From assembly GCA_921293015.1 (NCBI GenBank), contig OV121088.1, positions 36,518,836-36,582,835 on the forward strand: 64,000 bases of DNA, written 5' to 3'. Source of the stretch: Phorcus lineatus (lineage: Eukaryota; Mollusca; Gastropoda; Trochida; Trochidae). Both the position numbers and the translations under genes were made by a program. Below the pieces are notes generated by a model. That model searched no databases, was not told the DNA's origin, and was given only the letters and a program-made list of their open reading frames with translations. Below are positions 1 through 11,300 of the stretch, piece after piece; position 1 is the first letter of the stretch; each line of letters opens with the position of its first letter.

Positions 1-308
1 TTTGAAAACAACTCTTTCAAAAAGTTTACCAATGCAACTGATAAGGGATATGGGTCTATAGTTTGAAGCTAATGTTGGATCACCTTTCTTGAATAGTGGC
101 ATAACATTTGCAGTTTTCCACTCAGATGGATATACGCATGATTGCAATGACATATTAAATAATAAACATAGAACACGACTTATTGTATGGACAACATGTT
201 TTAACAATTTATGGTTAATTCTATCGGGCCCTGAAGCCTTTTTAACATGCAAACATTTTATAATATCCTCAATTTCTCCAACGGTAACTATAAGACTATC
301 CATAACAG
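1..308 (-). pseudogene. Start of LINE reverse transcriptase, frameshifted from ORF2, runs off the window
   Basis: Reading the minus strand from about base 308 to base 1 in the frame after the ORF2 shift gives an open stretch with RT finger-domain hallmarks: KKASGPDRINHKLLKH, PSEWKTANVMPLFKKG and NYRPISLISCIGKLFER. These correspond to the first conserved blocks of non-LTR RTs. The palm motif with the catalytic Asp pair lies beyond the window. The frame is offset from ORF2 by a one- or two-base indel near 305-312. Confidence 0.8.
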
Positions 309-1898
309 CACCAGTCTATTTCTGAAGCTTGGTAGACATTGCTTATGATCCTCTATGGTTGAAATCGATTGGAAATATTCATTTAATCTTTCTGCCTTTT
401 CATGATCAGAGAAACAAGTCGGATTTTCATGATCATTGTTAGATTTGAGTGGAGGTATACAGTTACTTGAGCCAGATTGCTTTACTAAATAGCGTAAAAG
501 TTTCCAATACGAGCTCTTACTTTCAACATACGAGTCCAGAAGAAAGTTATCAACATTTGCATAAAAATTCTCTTTTGCATAATATTTCATATTGTTAACC
601 TTCTGTCGTTGTTTTTTAAATTTCGTCATATCTGATAAACTATTTGTTCTCCTAGCTTTTTTCCGCAATCTGTCTCTTTTTCTGCACTCTCTTCTTAAAT
701 TTGAATCGAACCAAGGCTTGTCATTAGGTCTTATCGTAACTTTTTTTGTAGGAACGCATTCTTTAACAAACGCATTTAAATTATCATAAAATATGTCACA
801 AGCTTCATTGACACCTTCACAAGTTGTAAATAATTCAACCCATTTTGTTTCATTGATACGATCATTCAGTAATATATAATCTCTTTGATTATAACATAGT
901 ATATCTCTCGTGTATGCCATTTTTGTATTTATAGAGGTTGTCACTGTTAGACAAGTGCCTTTGTGATCGCTAATTGTATTACTAAACTCAATGACACCAC
1001 AATCGATATAATTTACATCTCCATTGATAATAATTGGATCTATAAGAGTACTAGAGTTAGTTGTTACTCTTGTAGGTTCCTTGATAATATTTTTTAGATT
1101 CTTACTTAACATGATATCTTTGAGGTGATTTCCTCTACAAGATAAAAGATCCGCGTTTAAATCACCAAATAAAATGATTTTACTTGTAAAATCTAGTGCA
1201 TTTTCAATGCTATTATCTAGTCGATCCCAAAACTCTAGTGAATTATACTCAGGTCGATAGGCTAGGCAAATGATGAGCGGTTTAACCGGTAAATGTATTT
1301 TAACCCAAATTGTTTCATCGTATCTGTTCTCTAGTTCATGCATCCTCTTAAACGATAAGTTTTCTCTAATATAAATGATAACGCCCCCACCAAATGCGTT
1401 TCTGTCTTTACGAATTGGGTTGTGATATCCTGTAAATTTTAATGAGTCATTATCAATATTAGTATCTAAATGCGTTTCCGTGAAACCAACAATATGATTC
1501 TCTGATACATACTCTTTAAGATATTCTAGTTTATTTCTTATGCTTCTGGTATTGAGGTGAAATAGAGTTAACGATTTGTCGTGAGTCTCGTGCGATTGTG
1601 GGCCTGGATTGGACTCAATGTCACCAGCAAGCTGAAGTAATAATAGAAGTATTATCGTTACGTTGGTATTACTTAATTGACTCTGTAGTACACAAAGGAA
1701 GAAAATCATAAGGCTTGTGTTACATGATACCGATAAGAGATTACACAAGTTGTACATTTCTGATAAAAAGATCCATGGAAAGTTTCTGTATCTAACATTG
1801 AATGGATTAAATGATTTTCTAAAGCGCTTGCAATTATTGAATGTTTTGCAGTGAAATATCCCGATTGTCACACGATGTTGAACTATGTTGTTACCCAT
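288..1898 (-). CDS. LINE ORF2 N-terminal part: 2A-like peptide and APE endonuclease
   Basis: The frame is 536 codons. Residues 1-90 form a leader with hydrophobic stretches (about 61-71 and 80-90), followed directly by GDIESNPGP at 92-100, a 2A-like ribosome-skipping motif. The endonuclease follows with all the family motifs I could look for: HLNTRS (Asn116), TETHLD (Glu141), the GGGV stretch at 170-173, FGDLNAD (Asp246, Asn248) and ISDHKG (Asp311, His312). The region after 380 is a basic linker rich in Lys/Arg. The frame ends at 288, where a small indel moves the element into another frame that encodes the RT start. If active, the endonuclease would nick target DNA for target-primed reverse transcription. 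The true start codon is uncertain: the frame upstream (1891-2130, 79 codons) overlaps the ATG and may be noise. Confidence 0.85.
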   Translation of the reverse strand: MGNNIVQHRVTIGIFHCKTFNNCKRFRKSFNPFNVRYRNFPWIFLSEMYNLCNLLSVSCNTSLMIFFLCVLQSQLSNTNVTIILLLLLQLAGDIESNPGPQSHETHDKSLTLFHLNTRSIRNKLEYLKEYVSENHIVGFTETHLDTNIDNDSLKFTGYHNPIRKDRNAFGGGVIIYIRENLSFKRMHELENRYDETIWVKIHLPVKPLIICLAYRPEYNSLEFWDRLDNSIENALDFTSKIILFGDLNADLLSCRGNHLKDIMLSKNLKNIIKEPTRVTTNSSTLIDPIIINGDVNYIDCGVIEFSNTISDHKGTCLTVTTSINTKMAYTRDILCYNQRDYILLNDRINETKWVELFTTCEGVNEACDIFYDNLNAFVKECVPTKKVTIRPNDKPWFDSNLRRECRKRDRLRKKARRTNSLSDMTKFKKQRQKVNNMKYYAKENFYANVDNFLLDSYVESKSSYWKLLRYLVKQSGSSNCIPPLKSNNDHENPTCFSDHEKAERLNEYFQSISTIEDHKQCLPSFRNRLVLLWIVL

Positions 1899-2355
1899 TG
1901 TCTAGAAACATGTATTTCTGAATGCGTAATGTGTGACATGGATATCGGAAAAGTTCACTGCAAATCAATTCAGAGTTTTGTAACAAATATCTAATGTAAA
2001 GAGGAAGTGCAGACCTAACGATATAACATACACTGTGTTTGTAGAAAGATGTAGGAAAGGTTAAGCCAGAGGGAAATGTTAAAGAAAAGACAAATACACA
2101 TAATATAGCTAAAGATAAACATGGAAACATGTAAGAATAAGGGTTGGGGGCTGTGTGGATATACTCTGATACTTAACATTGAGCTTCTAATATATATTTA
2201 CAATCAACTGACCTTTTAGCTTATAGACACAAAGTTTGAAATTTGCATCTGAACATTGTCACCAATATGTATATACAAACAATCTAGTTACTTACATGTT
2301 GTTGAATTCCAAATTTTAAACACTTTTTACACACACAACACATGTTTATGTTCAC

Positions 2356-3311
2356 TCAGTTCCTTCTAACATATCTGTTGAGATCCTCCTTGCACTGGAC
2401 TTGTCTGATAGCTCCTTCAGGTTGTTCTAGCACAAATACACGTCCATCTTTTGTCCATGTGTTTTCAATCCATCTGGATTTCTTCAGATCACGTGCCATT
2501 TTAAAGAGCTTGCTCCTGTGTTGTGTGAGATCCTCATTTATGTACACATTCTCCATTTTGCTCCTCAACTTTCTGCGATTGGTATACATTCCGTTCTTGT
2601 CCAGATGACTGACGAATTTGACAATAATTTGTCTCTTCCTTCCTTCCGCCGGTTTGCCTACACGATGGCACCTGTCAATATCCGATATTGAAATCTCACT
2701 GTTGATCTTCTTGAGAACGTTGAGGGTCACTTTCTGTACATCCTCGTCTTGAGATTCCTGTACCCCACTGATCCTGATCGAATTCCTTCTGCTATATTGC
2801 TCGAGCTCGTCTGTCTTCCTGTGTAGCTCCTCCTTGACACTCTTCACTCTTCCTTTAGTGTTGTAATCTCCTCCTTCAACGGTTGGACGAACTCTAAGAG
2901 GGTCTGCGATATAATCTCCTTGGCTACCTGTGCAAACGCTTGCTGGAACTTGTCTTGTATTTTCGGCAGCATCAACGCCTGTGATAATTTTGTCGTCAGT
3001 ACATCAACGGACACTTCGTCTATAAAGTTGAAAAGCGTGGACGGGTAAGATATATTAGGAGTCCCTGGTTCAGATGGCTGTTTTCCTGTATTGTCGAGCA
3101 TTGATGTGTTGTCTCCTTTCTCTTCTCCAGTGGCTTTGGGCTTAGGCGTGCTAGTGAAGTTGAATACATCTGGCATAGTCGGTTGAAAGAGAGGCTTCGA
3201 CGTCTTTGTCGGTAGTGAGTCTTGAGGTGAGCCTGAGGGTTTCCTTTTCTCACTCGAACTTCTCGCAGTTGATTTCTCACCTCTTTTGAGACTACGTTCT
3301 CTGGTAGACAT
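2356..3311 (-). pseudogene. LINE ORF1 protein, coiled coil plus RRM-like domain, one frameshift
   Basis: Two adjoining frames cover this region. The 5' frame (3311-2844, 155 codons) starts with a Ser/Lys/Pro-rich basic stretch and ends in a charged helix. The 3' frame (2847-2356) opens at GTG, continues the helix (VKEELHRKTDELEQYSRRN) and then shows features typical of L1-like ORF1 proteins: RRNSIRISGV, DIDRCHRVG, RQIIVKF, RRKLR, VYINEDLT and a WTKDGRVFV tail. The heptad-like helix runs straight across the junction, so the split is best read as a one-base frameshift in a single ORF of about 317 codons. The family role is an RNA-binding chaperone that coats the element's RNA. The cysteine knuckles seen in some ORF1 proteins are not visible. 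Confidence 0.75.
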
Positions 3312-3431
3312 TTTCTTTCAGATGTACGTGATGTAAGTAAATTAATGTGCCTGTGCTGGGCCTCACATAAGCTAATTTACTCAAATATCTTCCACACAAG
3401 CGAGAGCGATCTTACACACGTCTTGTCACAT

Positions 3432-3442
3432 CCGCCATCTTG
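3432..3442 (-). promoter_or_regulatory. YY1-like site at the probable 5' end of the LINE
   Basis: The minus strand reads CAAGATGGCGG about 120 bases upstream of the ORF1 ATG, where the element's 5' end is expected. This matches the core of the YY1 consensus. A YY1 site near the 5' end is well known in mammalian L1, where it helps set the transcription start. Whether it does so in this element is inference. Confidence 0.35.
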
Positions 3443-3450
3443 AATCAGTG

Positions 3451-5325
3451 TCAACAATAGTAAACACAGGGAATATGTTTAAATTGGGATAAGACGTGTT
3501 ATGCGATTCTGGCTATGAAAAGGGATGTTTTAGATTTACACTGAAAACAAGTGATTATCACATTTGTATCATTTGTGAATCGTTGTGAGCTGTCTTGACT
3601 TTATAACATCATCCATGGCATTTAGGTTAATATCCAACAATATGGGCTATCACATTGGCATACAAATATCCAAATTATTACGGAAACCAAAGTGCTCCGA
3701 TATTCTTGGCCTAAATGGGGATTTCTGCTACCAATTCGGTGATTAGTACTTCCTTTTCTAATTTTGAACTTGACATGTACCAGATGCTTAATAGACATTC
3801 AGGAAATTGTAAAGCATTACAAAGTAAAGTATGGATTTAAAGTTCTCTATCATTAATATCTCATCGCTAGCTGACATACTGGCCGATCGGCTATGTAGAA
3901 CCAGCCATTCACTCACTTCATTATCTGTACTTGACGTGTCTCTAGTTCCTTCCACCAGATGACACCAAATTGTAATTTTATGGCTTAAACCGTTTTCAAG
4001 TTGTTTTCAATAACACAACTTATGCACTGCTTGTTTGTCAGACGAAACCATTGTCGAAATGTTACCCTGCTGTCAGTCTTGATAATAACAAGAATTAAAT
4101 AGATCTATTGTTACGTACATGTATCTAATGAAAAAGTACTTGCTCGCCATTTTGACATTGTCCTTAACAGAAAATTACCGGTGACAAGGCGAATTGGCCA
4201 ATAGACAATTTACGATTTTAAAAAATGGCACTATGGAACAACTAATACATTTATAGGTGGTTGACTAATGCACAAGTTCAACGTCGGCCCTAGGCTGTTT
4301 CCTCATGTAGCACGCCAACGCAGCAGGTATCATATACATAATTTTACCCGATTTTAATGTTCAAAGGTATCTCCTCTCTTTATGCAGATATATTGTTGTG
4401 ATCATCGAACCGTAATGTTACACTTCAAACTAGCGCAATGAAATCAGTCAACCATAGAAAAATCATATTCAAAACATGACTTGCGTTGTCATATATACAA
4501 TACACAGCTAAATATTTTTTTCGCGCATGATATATCATGTATAAATGTTATCCTTTGGATTCATTTCCCAACAGCTGTAGGTATCTCTGCATTTTTGGTT
4601 TTCATATACATGTATAGATATTACTTAAGAAACAGCTTGATATTGATGTTAATGAACTGTGCATGCCGAGTTTATGTATGAGAACCATGTAAAACGATGT
4701 ATTGATGTCAATTTTTTATGTCATGCCTGTACAAAAAATATGGTAATTAAAAAAAAAAAAATGTATAAATGTTATGCCGCAACGGTGTATGACGTTTCTT
4801 AAATTAATGATTTAATGGATCTAAATAAACTAATAAATGTTACCATGTTTGTTTGTGAAATTCGGCCTTTTTGGTAATAATGGTCTTGATTTGAACCTTT
4901 GAAAAAAAGAAAGCTGAAATGTAAGGTGAAATGCAGTTGGTCTTGTACGCTTTGTTTTTACTATGAGTTCGTAATACTGAACACGAATACCCAAATAAAT
5001 CTGCTTTTAGACGTTGTGGTTTTCCTTCCTTATTAAGTATAAAATTAACGCCTTCACTCAAAATGTTTGCATGTGGCAATGCTGATTAAAGATATAAGCC
5101 ATCAAAAGTATAACATTTGAACAAGACAACCCCTAGGGCATCGCAGCTATTCTACTTATTTAAATTCAACAATTTCCCCTGAAAATACAAAGACGAATCT
5201 TGACTACTAGTATGTGGAGACTTTTATCACTGTAAGATATATAAATGATAATGTATTAACTGCTATCAACAAATTATTTTTTTCTCCATCATCCGAAATG
5301 ATGGATTTGCGAACATCCAAGTGCT
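3451..5325. other. Intergenic, no gene seen
   Basis: AT-rich sequence between the LINE and the 3' end of the first phosphodiesterase gene. Short open frames at 4481-4681 (plus) and 4840-5079 (minus) have no recognisable domain or splice context. An A-run lies near 4748-4760. I could not pick a convincing polyadenylation signal for the upstream gene in this stretch. Confidence 0.5.
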
Positions 5326-8300
5326 TCAGTTCTTAAAGATGAAATAATGTACAGAAGCAACAATAACAAGTACGAAAGAAGTATATCTCCCTGGCGCACC
5401 ACTAACAACCGCTTTTACACAATCGTCATGCAATGTGCGAGTGGGTTTGTCGAATGCACAAACGTATTTAGCACGACATGTTTCATCGCAGTCTCTCACA
5501 CTTGTCTCTCCGGTTGCTAAGAGATTGACATAACGGATATAATTGTCTAAGGCTGATTTGTCTTCCGCCATTTTCTTTATGACCAAACTCAGAGACGCAG
5601 AAGAGAGGTCCTTCATGCCGTACAGTTCTCGTGTGTTGTAAGCAAGTTTCCAGTCCGACTCATTGCGCCTGTTTGCATCCGTCAAGTTTAGGTAGTATTG
5701 GTGATATTCGAGAGGAAGATTCGAACCCCGATCGTATTTGAAGAGTCTAACAGCAGGGTTGTGTGGGTCGCCGGTAAGGTTAGGAATCTTAAAGCGCCAC
5801 GGAGTCACTGACGGGGCCATGTATATCGCCACACCCGGACCTTCTGTAGTAGAAATATATGAATTAGCCTCGCAATGATGATATGAGGATCCCAATGTTA
5901 TTGAGCCTTGTTTACTAGGCGATGAATGAGCTGCATAAATGAACTCTTTCAGTGATATTTGAAGGGGTACTTGACAATACAAGAGGCAACGTATCACACA
6001 ATTTTAACAGCTTCCGTTTTATTACATAATATATCAAAGGGACTTTTCAATATGAAATAATAGATAGATTAAACATCCTATTCCAATGTAATCATTTTCC
6101 CTGATTGAGCCTTGTGATAATTTGATTCTGGTTCTCTGGGAAAGGTGAGTATCAAGAATATGGACCAGGTATAGGTACTATTGATACAAAATATATTTAT
6201 TAGTTGTGTAATGTACGTATGATTAACAGTACAAAGAATCAAAATTTACAAACATTTGGCACAATAACACTATTTTCATGAAAATTCCATCTATAAATTT
6301 CGTTCTTTTAAAGGAAGTGGTTTGATACCACTATTTATCATTCAAAACTGTGTTTGACAGGTGATATCGCATTTAGGAAAACAAGCGCAATTGTTGGCAA
6401 GCCTCGGATATTTCAAATTTTATTAACTCATATTGGTACATTTGATATCAGAAGACACTTTGATGAGGTCCTCTATGTATTCACGATTTGGCAATAACTC
6501 CGAAGCAAAAACACAACCTCCTACAGGAATAGACTTTGAGGATTTTATGTTACTGCCTAATTACTTAGTAAACTTAATTGAGATTTTTTCTGATAAAGAG
6601 ACGTGGAATAGTTTGACATACAGTCAGACATATAGCTACCGTATGAGAGCCTTTGTACAAAATGTTTTTATAAAGGTATATGGAACCATAAAAATCTAAC
6701 CTATAATAAAATTGAATGTATAAATCAGTTTTCTTACCTCCGTTGTTTTTGAGATGTCTGAATACGTCAACATGGTCGTGTCCACAGAACATGCCCACGA
6801 TGATGTCGTGGTTTGAGCTGATGATGTCCATGAAGCGGGTGTGGAACTTGTCTTGGAACCAGAGTGCGCCCCCTGGCATCAGGATACCGGGAGCGATGTG
6901 GGCAGTCACAAGAACCTGCAGATGGAATTGAATAAATAAATATATTGAAAAATTACTCCGAGCTGTAAATACGAATCCATTTTCAAAAATAGAGTAGATA
7001 TATATATTCGAGTCATTGGTGGCAGAATGCGCCCTTTATTTTGAATAAAATGAAACTCAATAGCATAGGTGTTATGTTTTACATGATTAGACTTATTTTC
7101 AATCATAATATGATGCCATTCACTTAGGAAATGATTAATATGTTACCGAAGGTGAAGTCAGCAAATGGTTTTTTGTACGTGTGAATGTGGGCTGATGAAA
7201 ACACTACACGGATATCTGGATATGAACGCGTCACATATTTCTTAACTTTGCATGAAGCATTACTACCGTTACAATACCTTATAACTGAAAACTTCTATTA
7301 GGCATCATATCTGGGTTTTTTAGAAGTATTGTGCATTTCATTTTAGGGAGACGATAATAACAACTTCTAAAATTTTAAGCCCATGGTGTTTACATTTGAC
7401 TCGGGGAGGAATTAAGCTTTTTTAAGGGCTTGAGTTGGACTCCGCTCAAGGAAATCTATCACCTTCTCCCCATCGGTCCTTGCTTTCTTAAACACATCTT
7501 CCATCCAAGCAAACTGACCAACGGGATCCTCAAGGTCAGAGGTCAGCTTGTCCGCCGTGTTGTAAACGTTTGTGTTCAGAGTCATTATCCTAAGTCCGGT
7601 TGAGGTTTTCAGTGTGTAGTAGGCACCTGGAAAAAGGATATCACCGGAAGTATGTACAAGGCAAAAATTGGAAATCAAGTGCTAAACAGGAAGCAGATCC
7701 GTCGGCCCTGTAAATCATTTCAAATAATGATTACATGTCATTGTAGACTCCTCTTTGGAATAAGAGTGAATGAATCGCTATCAATCAGGCTATTATAACT
7801 GGTCAGAGAAGGTAGTCTATACAAGATTTTAGCATTCTAGTGCTTCTTCGCTAAAGGTCTACAAATGTGACCTGGTGCTAAAGACTCTCGTATATTTCAG
7901 TACTCTTCATATTTATAAAACTCTTTTAAGGATGTTCGCTCCTCACCTACTGCGCATGACCAAATTGTAAACTTACAAGTCAAAGTTGCAAAACCTAAAA
8001 AGACTGAAATCATAATGTTCTTATATTATAAACCAAAATGAAGCGGTAATTTCTCAATTTTGATGATGTCTGATTAAATATTCATCAAAATTAACAAACG
8101 TAGTATTTTTACGACAACCGAAATGAAGTTACGGAAAGTGGTTATTTCGGCCGATTGCGCATAGTCAGTGAACAGTGGAAATAAACAGAGGCGGCCCAGT
8201 CTCATGTTACAGTCGCATGTGTTTACATTTGCCCTCAAGTTTAGTTCCCGGTGTATACAAGTGTTGAAACACAAGATATCAAGTCACCAAATTGAGGTTA

Positions 8301-11300
8301 TGAAGCTGCCTAAAGTGTGTAATGAATTTACAAACCCCGCGCGAAGCAATGACCAATGTACCATTTCTCCGAGGCAAACATGGCTAGACAAAACACCACC
8401 AAATCTCGACACTTTACATGGATTTTCTCGATTTATTTGTTGAAGGTGATGAGGGAAATAATCAAGCTTTCCCTATTATATACTGCCCGACAGTGACAGG
8501 AAAAAATTCGACTAAAACCGCTGCCACTGAAAACTAAGAGTAACAGTAAACACATGTCATGCTTGTCGGCTGATAGTACCCTGTTGAAATTAGGTCATGC
8601 TTGTCAGCTGATTCCGATGCGAGCGACAGGGCGAGGCCAACAAAAAACAACAAATCACTGGCACCGGTATGTAAAATGTATTATGAACTTTAAATCTTCT
8701 TACTTTTCTGTCAACATCATTTCAATTTATGATTTAACTTATCTAATTTCATTTCATAGTGATTAATTATCTATTTCTGTATCTTATTGTAATTAAATAA
8801 CCTACTCTCTTGCTGAAACAAATCAAATAATACTTATATATTTTTTGTGAATTTTAGCAATGGGTCATGACATTTATCTGTCACATTTTTCTCATTGAAT
8901 GCACTGTAGACATTATTGTAGACTTAATATTCATTATTCTTGTCATTTAGAACCTGAGATCACCACTGAAAAAGATGCTGTCAGCTAAAGCTGCAGAAAT
9001 TGAGGTAATAAATTGATAATTATCAAATATATAAAGCAAATAAACACTTTTGATTCACTGATTGTATTTGATTTATTCTGATCATTGAAAAAATCATCAT
9101 TGATGAGAATATATTATTGAACTGAAAACTTATATATGTTGTTGCTGCAAAAAGTAGAATGTATAAGCAGAAATGATGAATATTAAAAAAAGTTTTTATA
9201 ATTATTTGGCGGCCAATGACTGAAATATTGCCTACGCCCTAGCAGCATTAGACAGCCTACTCATTTGAATAATTAATTCATTACATAACAATAAGTTATA
9301 TTGTTTTTAGGTCACAATTATATATGTTTGAAGAATCATACTAATTATGACAAATCAAGAAGGAAAAATCCTAATTGACCATTGTCAAGAATTAATTACT
9401 TTCATCATAGGTATTTTTGTAATAATAAAACCTTTGTATATTTCTGTGTTCATGAATGATCATGTAATATTAACCTAATGAGAGAAGAAAGGTCAAAAAG
9501 GTCTTTGAGACTAGACATAATCAAATTTTCAAAAAATTAATTCCCCTTAAATTCATAAAATATTGTTGGGAAGTTTTTTGAGGCTAGTGATTATGTTATG
9601 TGAGGTGTACAATGTTCTTTAAAACAAGATAACATTGAAAGTCACATCTTTCCTACAAGCTTGTTGCTCTTATTCCAAAGGCCAAATTATCAATTATGTT
9701 TATCATTGTATAAACTGTAATGGATTTTTAAAAAGATATGACAATATTGGCTGTTTGCCATTATGAAATGAAAAGGAATCAATTCTAATGAGTGTAGTTA
9801 ACAAACTTATTCATCTTTTCAGGTAGATGTGTACTATCATCCGATGCAGAGTAGAGGATAAACCGTTCTAATGGATGCTGTGACATACAGATCATACAAA
9901 CCTATGATTTCCCAGTGTGTCTGTGAATCTCAGTTGGAGAATAATGACTTGATACATTCCTTTTTGGACAACATACAATAAACAAGGATTTATAGTTTCT
10001 GGTTGAGTTAAATTAATATTTTGTGTACCTGACAAGACACATTTCTCTAGGTATTTTATGTGCGCTTCAAGTTGACCAGTTGCTTCCCTTTATGATTTTT
10101 TGATTTTCTGTACCTTTTGAAATGTGGTGTGAGAAAAGAAATAAATTGTATTTTTGTGTTATTTCTACTGTTTTGTATTTTCTTCATGTTGATTTATTAT
10201 AAATCAAAGACATATGGTATGTTTAAAGGGAAAAAACGTGTCTGATGTATTTTGAATTAATTCATAATTTTGCTGACTCATCAATTTTCAATTGTAACTA
10301 TCATTTGAGCCAGTTTTATTTACTGTTTATCTTAGCAAGTAGATGTTGTTGAATGAATATGATTTGTATGTATGCATTCAGGTAGATTTTTAGATAATGA
10401 GTGGAGGAAAGCATGTTTTTAGTACAAAAATAGCTTGAATGTTGTTTATTTAATTGAAATGTTTCAATACATGTTGCGCCGTAGTGGCTAAAAACCCACA
10501 CTACCATATATATTTTTTACCTTTTTCTGGAAGAAAATTATGTTAACTCTAACATATTTTCATATTAAAAAAAGTTTAATACAGGAAATAATTAAAATTT
10601 AAGATTTCTCAAAAAAGGTCAAGATTTCTCCATAGACTCCCATGTTAAAACTGTGACTCACAAAGGGATCTTTGTCTTAGAATATTTCGAAAAAACCCAC
10701 ACTAACCCCTATTTTTTGGGGTTCATATTTCAAGCAAATACACTTAACTTTTGAAAAATACAAGTTAGAAAAAAAGTTTAATACTTTAAATTTGAGGAGC
10801 GAACATCCTTAAGCACTTAAAACATTTAGTAAAAGTACGAAAAACGAAATACAGGTAGGTGTCTTCAATGCAAAGTGGCGCCTGGCCATATCGTTACATA
10901 TGGCAAACATATGGTGTATTCAGTTTAAGTACACAGGAATAACTCAAAGCATTTCTTCTCACCAAATCACCAAGTTAACAATATTTGGCAATTCTTCATA
11001 ATCCCGTGACATTGAACATTGAAAAACGTGCAGTTCACACAGGTGAAGGCTCTCCAGCTTTCGAAACAGTAAAGGCAATATACCTAATGCTTAGTTATTC
11101 AACATATCTGACTTACCCAATCAGGATTCTGTATTTCTGAATCGTCCCATTTGTGAGAAAGGTGATAAAGACAGAAATCACTCATGATAGGCTGAGGAAG
11201 ATGATTTACCAACCTCTCCGGAAGTTCTTCAGTTGATCAGGGGAGACAATCCATTCTTCCCACATGTCAGCAGTTTCGTTGTAGATGCGGTGGGAAGTGT

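Larger units (their letters stand above)
1..3450 (-). mobile_element. Non-LTR retrotransposon (LINE), 5' part, decayed, truncated by the window edge
   Basis: Read on the minus strand the order is: 5' leader (about 3450-3312), ORF1 (3311-2356), a gap of about 450 bases, ORF2 with an APE-type endonuclease (1898-288), then the start of a reverse transcriptase that leaves the window at base 1. This is the layout of the jockey/CR1/L2 group of non-LTR retrotransposons. ORF1 and ORF2 each carry one visible frameshift, so this copy is old and not autonomous. The 3' end lies outside the window, so target-site duplications cannot be checked. The element sits about 1.9 kb downstream of the first phosphodiesterase gene, in the same orientation. 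Confidence 0.9.

Noticed and set aside
2844-2847. Overlapping stop/start (GTGA) between the two ORF1 frames as a real coupled pair of genes
   Set aside because: The coiled-coil helix continues across the junction and the second frame lacks an ATG there, so a frameshift in one ORF is simpler.
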